Source of the DNA: Polyrhizophydium stewartii
Lineage: Eukaryota > Chytridiomycota > Chytridiomycetes > Rhizophydiales
DNA: 17,241 bases
Assembly: GCA_027604665.1 (NCBI GenBank)
Contig: JADGIZ010000275.1
Coordinates: 1 to 17,241 of the forward strand
Direction of reading: 5' to 3'
Of the stretch, positions 9,136 through 17,241 are shown piece by piece (position 1 is the stretch's first letter; every line of letters begins with the position of its first letter). The translations under genes and the position numbers were made by a program. Under the pieces are notes generated by a model. The model ran no database searches. It was not told the origin of the DNA and saw only the letters and a list, made by a program, of their open reading frames with translations.

Positions 9136-9163
9136 TTTGCGACTTTGCTCGAATCCGGTCAAG
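9136..9163. promoter_or_regulatory. 28-bp shared start region of divergent RING gene and MCM4
   Basis: Only 28 bases separate the two ATG codons (minus ATG at 9135-9133, plus ATG at 9164-9166), both with A at -3 and G at +4. No TATA box, MluI cell-cycle box or E2F-like site is evident in it. Core promoter elements and 5' UTRs of each gene must reach into the other gene's first exon. Confidence 0.6.
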
Positions 9164-13359
<4,196 letters not shown>

Positions 13360-13497
13360 GTAATGAATTCTTCATCATCTCGCATCGTTTCTGCTTGTTT
13401 TGTCTTTCCAGCCAACAAGCCATCTCAACTGTGGGCATTGCCTCGCGCGACAGACACACACGAACACGCACACACGCACGCACGCACACACGCACAC
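13360..13497 (+). promoter_or_regulatory. MCM4-WD40 intergenic region with CA/CG-rich tract
   Basis: Only 138 bp separate the MCM4 stop from the WD40 gene ATG. The first half is T-rich (TTTCTGCTTGTTTTGTCTTT), suiting a promoter or a 3' end. The second half (13451-13497) is a CA-rich microsatellite with CG interruptions that runs directly into the start codon. No AATAAA for MCM4 was seen. Confidence 0.55.
13451..13497. repeat. CA/CGCA microsatellite abutting a start codon
   Basis: An imperfect run of CACA with CGAA and CGCA interruptions ends one base-step before ATG 13498. If translated in frame from the upstream ATG at 13363 it would add a His/Thr/Ala-rich leader, which is unlikely to be real protein. 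Confidence 0.85.
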
Positions 13498-15981
13498 ATG
13501 AGCGAGTGCCTGAAGCTGCTGTACGACCTGTCGCAGATGGCAGAGCCGCTCAACGTCAACCTGCTGCGCCATTTCTTCGCGCAGTACGATCCGTCGACTT
13601 CACGGCCGCTTCGCGAGACGATCCTGCACTTCCACATGCGCGAGCTCGAGTCCTCCGACTACCGCTCTGCGTACCATCAGTTCTGCGACTGGCTGTATGG
13701 CTGGAACGTCTCGGACGCGGCCGAGTACGCGGACGTGCGCGGGTCGATTGCAGAGTACCTGCGCATGCGGCGTGTGCCGCGCGAGATTGACGTGCGGCAC
13801 GACCGCGAGCGCGCCGAGTCGATCCGGCTGATGAAGACGTTCGAGACGCTGTGCTCGTTATCGCGCCGGCATCTCAAAAAGTTCTACATTGACATCGAGG
13901 CCGAGATGCCACGCCTCGGGCAGGGCCTCGACACGCTCTCGACCAATACCAACAAAAAGAGCCGCAAGGACGACGAAGGCTCGGGGCCTGGCGACGGTCC
14001 TGGTGGCACCGGTGCAGAGGACGACGACGTCGAGCGTGTCTGGGCCGTGCCCGCCAAGGAGCGCGGCCTCGAGGACGTGTCCGAGGAGCACGAGGACGAC
14101 GGCGACGGCGACAACGGCTTCATGGGCAGTGACGGCGACGGCGACGGCGACGATCTGTTCCGTGACAACGGCGATGAAGACGAGGGAAACGACAGCGACG
14201 ACGTCGAAGGCGGGTCAGGGCGGAGGACTTCATCTCGTGGGCTGGCGGTACGACGGCGTGGCCGCAACAAGGGCCAGCGTTCTGGCAGCGGCGTCGGAGG
14301 CATGGCTGACATTGCTGACGATGACGAGGACGACGACGACGATGACGAAGACGACGAAGACTTTGCGCAGTACGACGGTGCGACCAACGGCGACGAGCTT
14401 CGTGTGTCTGGCGCGGGAGATGGCCTGCGCAAGGCTGGCTTTGGCGACCCGGCAAAGCGCGAGGAGGCTGGCCAGGGCGACGGCGCTTCGCGGCACAGCT
14501 CTGCGTCGTCGGGCAGCGACCGCGAGCAAGAGATGGAGACGATCAACTCCAAGGCCCTGACCGGCGGCAATGGCCAGCAGGGATTCAACTTTATGCAGCC
14601 GAGCGCGCAAGGCACCAGTTTCCAGGCCGGCACGATGGTCGAGGGATCGGGCTTCAGCCTTGTCGACAACATCGACGACTCGCGCCGCGCACTGCAGCGC
14701 GACGTCAATCACGTCTTTGCCGAGGTCGACAGGTGCACCGAGTACACCCTCGTGTGCATGTCCAGCGCACTGGTCGTACTCACGTTTGCAGAAATCCTCG
14801 AGGACAAGGAGGTCTACGCCAAGTTCTGCAAGCTGGCTCACGAGCTCTCGATGGACTTTGTGTCCAATACGCTCAAGACTGTGTGGGATCTGCTCAACAA
14901 GGAGATCCCCGGCGAGGTGACGCTGGCGACGCTGCGGGACCCATACGCGCTGCGTGACGTGCTCAAGCGCTTGCTCGAGCTGCGCGCCGTCAACTCGCGC
15001 GTGCCAAAGTACCGCATGCGCAAGCTGTTCTACAAGTTTGCGACCCTGCACGACATTTTCCGCGCAACAGACATTCACATCTTCCCCAACTTCATTGCAG
15101 CGCACAAGGAAGGCGCAAAGTGCGCAAAGTTCTCGGCATTCGACAGCAATCTGTGGCTCACGGGTGGCTACGACTGCGTGATCCGTATCAGCGACATCCG
15201 CAGCACCAATAACCACATCTGCCTTGCTCAGTACGTCGGCCACAAGTCGATCGTCACGGACGTCCATTTCACCAAAAACGACTCGCAGATTGTGTCGTCG
15301 TCGTTTGACCGCACAATCAAGATATGGAATGCGCAGCAGGCGACGGCAGAGCGCACGCTCGTGGGGCACACGGACGCCGTTACGTCGTGCGACGTGAGCT
15401 CCGACGGTCGATACATTGCCTCGGGCTCGACTGACTGCACCGTGCGCTTTTGGGACTACAACACGGGCGAGTGCATCACCATCATCCGCAAGCACACGCG
15501 CTGGGTCAAGGTTGTGCGCTTCTCGCCCGACGGCCGCCATCTGGCGACAGCCGGTCTCGATCGCCGCGTCTATATTTGGGACACCAAGATCCTGGCCAAC
15601 TCGCGGTCGCCGACTCACTCCCGCTGCATCGACTCGTTCGGCGACTATGTGCTCGACATGGCTATGTACCGCCCGTCGATGCTCCTCACGACGGCGCGCG
15701 ACTCAACCGTGCGCCTGTTCGACTACATGACTGGCCACGAGCTGCAGTCGCACAATCTGTCGCCGTCGTGGGCGTGCAGTGTATGCTTCTCCGACAACGG
15801 CGAGTACTTTGCCACGGGCTCGTTCGATAACAATGTGATCATCTTCCGCACACGGGACTTTGCACGCATGCGCGAGATCCGCGTCTTCAACCTCGGCATC
15901 ATGTGCGTGCGCTTCCCAAAAGACCTGAGCTACGTCGTCGTCGGCACCACAGAAGGCTTTGTTCAACAGATAAACCTCTGA
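13498..15981 (+). CDS. Seven-blade WD40 repeat protein with acidic central region
   Basis: A single uninterrupted exon encodes 827 residues. Residues 1-150 are helical, containing LLRHFFAQYD and DWLYGWNVSDAAEY. About 155-295 is a highly acidic, Asp/Gly-rich disordered segment. About 375-535 is a second helical region (RRALQRDVNHVFAEVDR onward). Residues 538-827 form seven WD-type blades: GGYDCVIRISD, SSFDRTIKIWN, GSTDCTVRFWD, AGLDRRVYIWD, ARDSTVRLFD, GSFDNNVIIF and a final strand set ending VQQINL. WD40 propellers are binding platforms; I do not recognise the exact orthologue and name no complex. I chose ATG 13498 because the upstream in-frame ATG (13363) would translate the CA microsatellite. 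The gene follows MCM4 in the same direction and has no introns, in sharp contrast to MCM4. Confidence 0.9.
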   Translation: MSECLKLLYDLSQMAEPLNVNLLRHFFAQYDPSTSRPLRETILHFHMRELESSDYRSAYHQFCDWLYGWNVSDAAEYADVRGSIAEYLRMRRVPREIDVRHDRERAESIRLMKTFETLCSLSRRHLKKFYIDIEAEMPRLGQGLDTLSTNTNKKSRKDDEGSGPGDGPGGTGAEDDDVERVWAVPAKERGLEDVSEEHEDDGDGDNGFMGSDGDGDGDDLFRDNGDEDEGNDSDDVEGGSGRRTSSRGLAVRRRGRNKGQRSGSGVGGMADIADDDEDDDDDDEDDEDFAQYDGATNGDELRVSGAGDGLRKAGFGDPAKREEAGQGDGASRHSSASSGSDREQEMETINSKALTGGNGQQGFNFMQPSAQGTSFQAGTMVEGSGFSLVDNIDDSRRALQRDVNHVFAEVDRCTEYTLVCMSSALVVLTFAEILEDKEVYAKFCKLAHELSMDFVSNTLKTVWDLLNKEIPGEVTLATLRDPYALRDVLKRLLELRAVNSRVPKYRMRKLFYKFATLHDIFRATDIHIFPNFIAAHKEGAKCAKFSAFDSNLWLTGGYDCVIRISDIRSTNNHICLAQYVGHKSIVTDVHFTKNDSQIVSSSFDRTIKIWNAQQATAERTLVGHTDAVTSCDVSSDGRYIASGSTDCTVRFWDYNTGECITIIRKHTRWVKVVRFSPDGRHLATAGLDRRVYIWDTKILANSRSPTHSRCIDSFGDYVLDMAMYRPSMLLTTARDSTVRLFDYMTGHELQSHNLSPSWACSVCFSDNGEYFATGSFDNNVIIFRTRDFARMREIRVFNLGIMCVRFPKDLSYVVVGTTEGFVQQINL

Positions 15982-16059
15982 AACTGCCGCAAAATATTCG
16001 ATTCGGCTCGACAGGGAGCCTTGAGGAGCAGGAAGACTGGGGATGTCGTTTGCCGTGAA

Positions 16060-17214
16060 ATGTGCTTCCAGCTGCGGCCCCATGCGCGCCTGCTGCTGCT
16101 GATGCGGCGGCGGCTGCTGGCGCCGGCGTCCCCAGACAGCACTCTGGCTTCGGCCCTCTCGACATGCGCCGCGGCGTCTGCGCTGGCGGTGCGGCACACG
16201 CAGCGTGCCTCGCGCTGTATGCCCGCGTCCGCCGCCCGACCGATGCATCCGACAGATGCCACCACCGAGCCGCTGCCGACGGCTTGCAAGCCCGCGCCAG
16301 CCGCAAGGCGCACCGCCCGCCCCGACGCAGGCTCTCGGACGCGGAGAGACGCACGCCTGTGGGCGGGCTTCCATGCGCTGCCGCCCATTCACGACTTTGG
16401 TCGCCTGGCGCAAGTGCTCGACAAGCCCCTCGGACGGCCCTCGAACATCGAGGACGCCGCAGCCCGTGTGCGCGCGAGCGGCGTGCCCGAGAGCGGCGTG
16501 CAGCCGCGGCGACCCGTGCAGCCGCCAGCCGTGGCGCCGCCAACCGCAGTACTCCCGGCAGGGCTCCTGGCCATGTCGGCGCCGGACCCCACGCCCAATG
16601 ACCAGCGTGGCGACGACGACTCATTCTTCGTCAATGTCGGGCGGGCAACCGACGTGCTTCGCGAGGATCTCACCGACTTCTTCGAGTGCGGGCTGTCGCA
16701 CCGCGGCATCTACTCGGAAAACATCGTGTTCGTCGAGCCCTCACACACGCACTTTCGGTGCGAGGGCCTGCAGTACTACCGCGCAATCGCCGAGACGCTG
16801 CGGCTGTCTGTGCGCTGCTACTTTGACGATGTGTCGCTCGAGATCACCAGCATGCGGCAGACGCAGGGCAACGACCACGAGCCGCTTGTGCGGCAATCGC
16901 AACCGCATGCGGCAGACGACCAGCCCGCGGGCAGTGGCGACATCCAGGACGACCACCCGCCGCGTCCATCCGCCGACGCATCAGACCTCGACGTGCCCGA
17001 CGTCAGACTGGTTGTGCGATGGACGTTTGCCGGGCAGCCGCGGGTCTCGTCGCTCATGAGCTCGCCCAAGGTCATCGAGTACCAGGGTGTGTTTGAGTAC
17101 CGCTTCGACAATACGGGGCGGATATGCGAGCATCGCGTGCGCAGCATCCATCCGGCGCCGCCGTTCGCAGCTGCGCTCCGCCTGTTCCGAGGGCCGGCTG
17201 TTGACGCCGTCTGA
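16060..17214 (+). CDS. DUF2358 (C6orf136-like) protein, probably organellar
   Basis: One exon encodes 384 residues. The start MCFQLRPHARLLLLMRRRLL is Arg/Leu-rich without acidic residues, like a mitochondrial presequence, and the first 120 residues stay basic and Ala-rich. The folded part (about 195-370) contains VLREDLTDFFECG, RGIYSENIVFVEP, a middle helix with YYRAIAETLRL, VRLVVRWTFAG and YQGVFEYRFDNTGRICEHRV, the pattern of DUF2358, a SnoaL/NTF2-like fold of unknown function found in animals, fungi and plants. A 50-residue polar, Asp/Pro-rich insertion (about 265-315) splits the domain. The gene begins only 78 bp after the WD40 stop. A Met 14 codons downstream is an alternative start. The frame is certain; the family call is moderate and the localisation is inference. 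Confidence 0.75.
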   Translation: MCFQLRPHARLLLLMRRRLLAPASPDSTLASALSTCAAASALAVRHTQRASRCMPASAARPMHPTDATTEPLPTACKPAPAARRTARPDAGSRTRRDARLWAGFHALPPIHDFGRLAQVLDKPLGRPSNIEDAAARVRASGVPESGVQPRRPVQPPAVAPPTAVLPAGLLAMSAPDPTPNDQRGDDDSFFVNVGRATDVLREDLTDFFECGLSHRGIYSENIVFVEPSHTHFRCEGLQYYRAIAETLRLSVRCYFDDVSLEITSMRQTQGNDHEPLVRQSQPHAADDQPAGSGDIQDDHPPRPSADASDLDVPDVRLVVRWTFAGQPRVSSLMSSPKVIEYQGVFEYRFDNTGRICEHRVRSIHPAPPFAAALRLFRGPAVDAV

Positions 17215-17216
17215 AC

Positions 17217-17241
17217 CACACACACACACACACACACACAC
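17217..17241. repeat. (CA)n microsatellite, cut by window end
   Basis: An uninterrupted CA run of at least 12 units starts two bases after the DUF2358 stop codon and continues past the window edge. Confidence 0.95.

Noticed and set aside
13363..13497. Upstream in-frame ATG for the WD40 protein, four bases after the MCM4 stop
   Set aside because: It would translate the CA microsatellite into a His/Thr/Ala repeat leader; the ATG at 13498 starts the helical domain.
14230..15618. 462-codon open frame on the minus strand
   Set aside because: It lies entirely opposite the WD40 coding exon, whose blades are clearly recognisable; GC-rich DNA leaves antisense frames open.

Overview
The window is nuclear DNA from a GC-rich eukaryote with small, dense introns. 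Every gene encodes a typical eukaryotic protein: mitochondrial cysteine desulfurase, an MCM helicase subunit, a RING/TRAF-type protein, a WD40 protein. I reconstructed 28 introns by splicing against known family alignments. 27 are GT-AG, most are 60-130 nt, and many show a CTGAC, CTAAC or TTAAC branch point 13-50 nt before the AG. The donor is often GTGCG. NFS1 and MCM4 resemble fungal and animal orthologues. A zoosporic (chytrid-like) fungus or a related GC-rich opisthokont is my best guess, but the sequence alone does not settle it.

Layout, left to right. (1) 242-2189 (+): NFS1, 5' end not visible, six introns; its 276-nt fourth intron holds a candidate box C/D snoRNA. (2) 2190-2763: NFS1 polyadenylation signal, a doubtful small basic ORF on the minus strand, then the upstream region of the next gene. 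(3) 2764-4223 (+): SYLF-domain protein with a long glutamine-rich tail. (4) 4224-4698: convergent intergenic region with a CCCACA/CA array and an 18-bp perfect palindrome. (5) 4699-9135 (-): a 1330-residue protein with two cadherin-like beta-sandwich repeats, a RING, TRAF-type zinc fingers and TPRs; one of its six introns appears to be GA-AG. (6) 9164-13359 (+): MCM4 in 16 exons, start codon only 28 bp from that of the divergent RING gene. (7) 13498-15981 (+): intronless seven-blade WD40 protein with an acidic middle, preceded by a CA-rich tract. (8) 16060-17214 (+): intronless DUF2358-type protein with a presequence-like N-terminus, followed by a (CA)n run cut by the window end.

The genes do not form one pathway. 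They are housekeeping or regulatory neighbours packed tightly: 28 bp, 138 bp and 78 bp separate several of them. NFS1 supplies sulfur for Fe-S clusters in mitochondria, MCM4 is part of the replicative helicase, the SYLF protein is probably membrane-associated, and the RING protein is a candidate ubiquitin ligase scaffold. The observations I rank highest are the snoRNA candidate inside NFS1, the GA-AG intron, and the 28-bp shared start region between the RING gene and MCM4.
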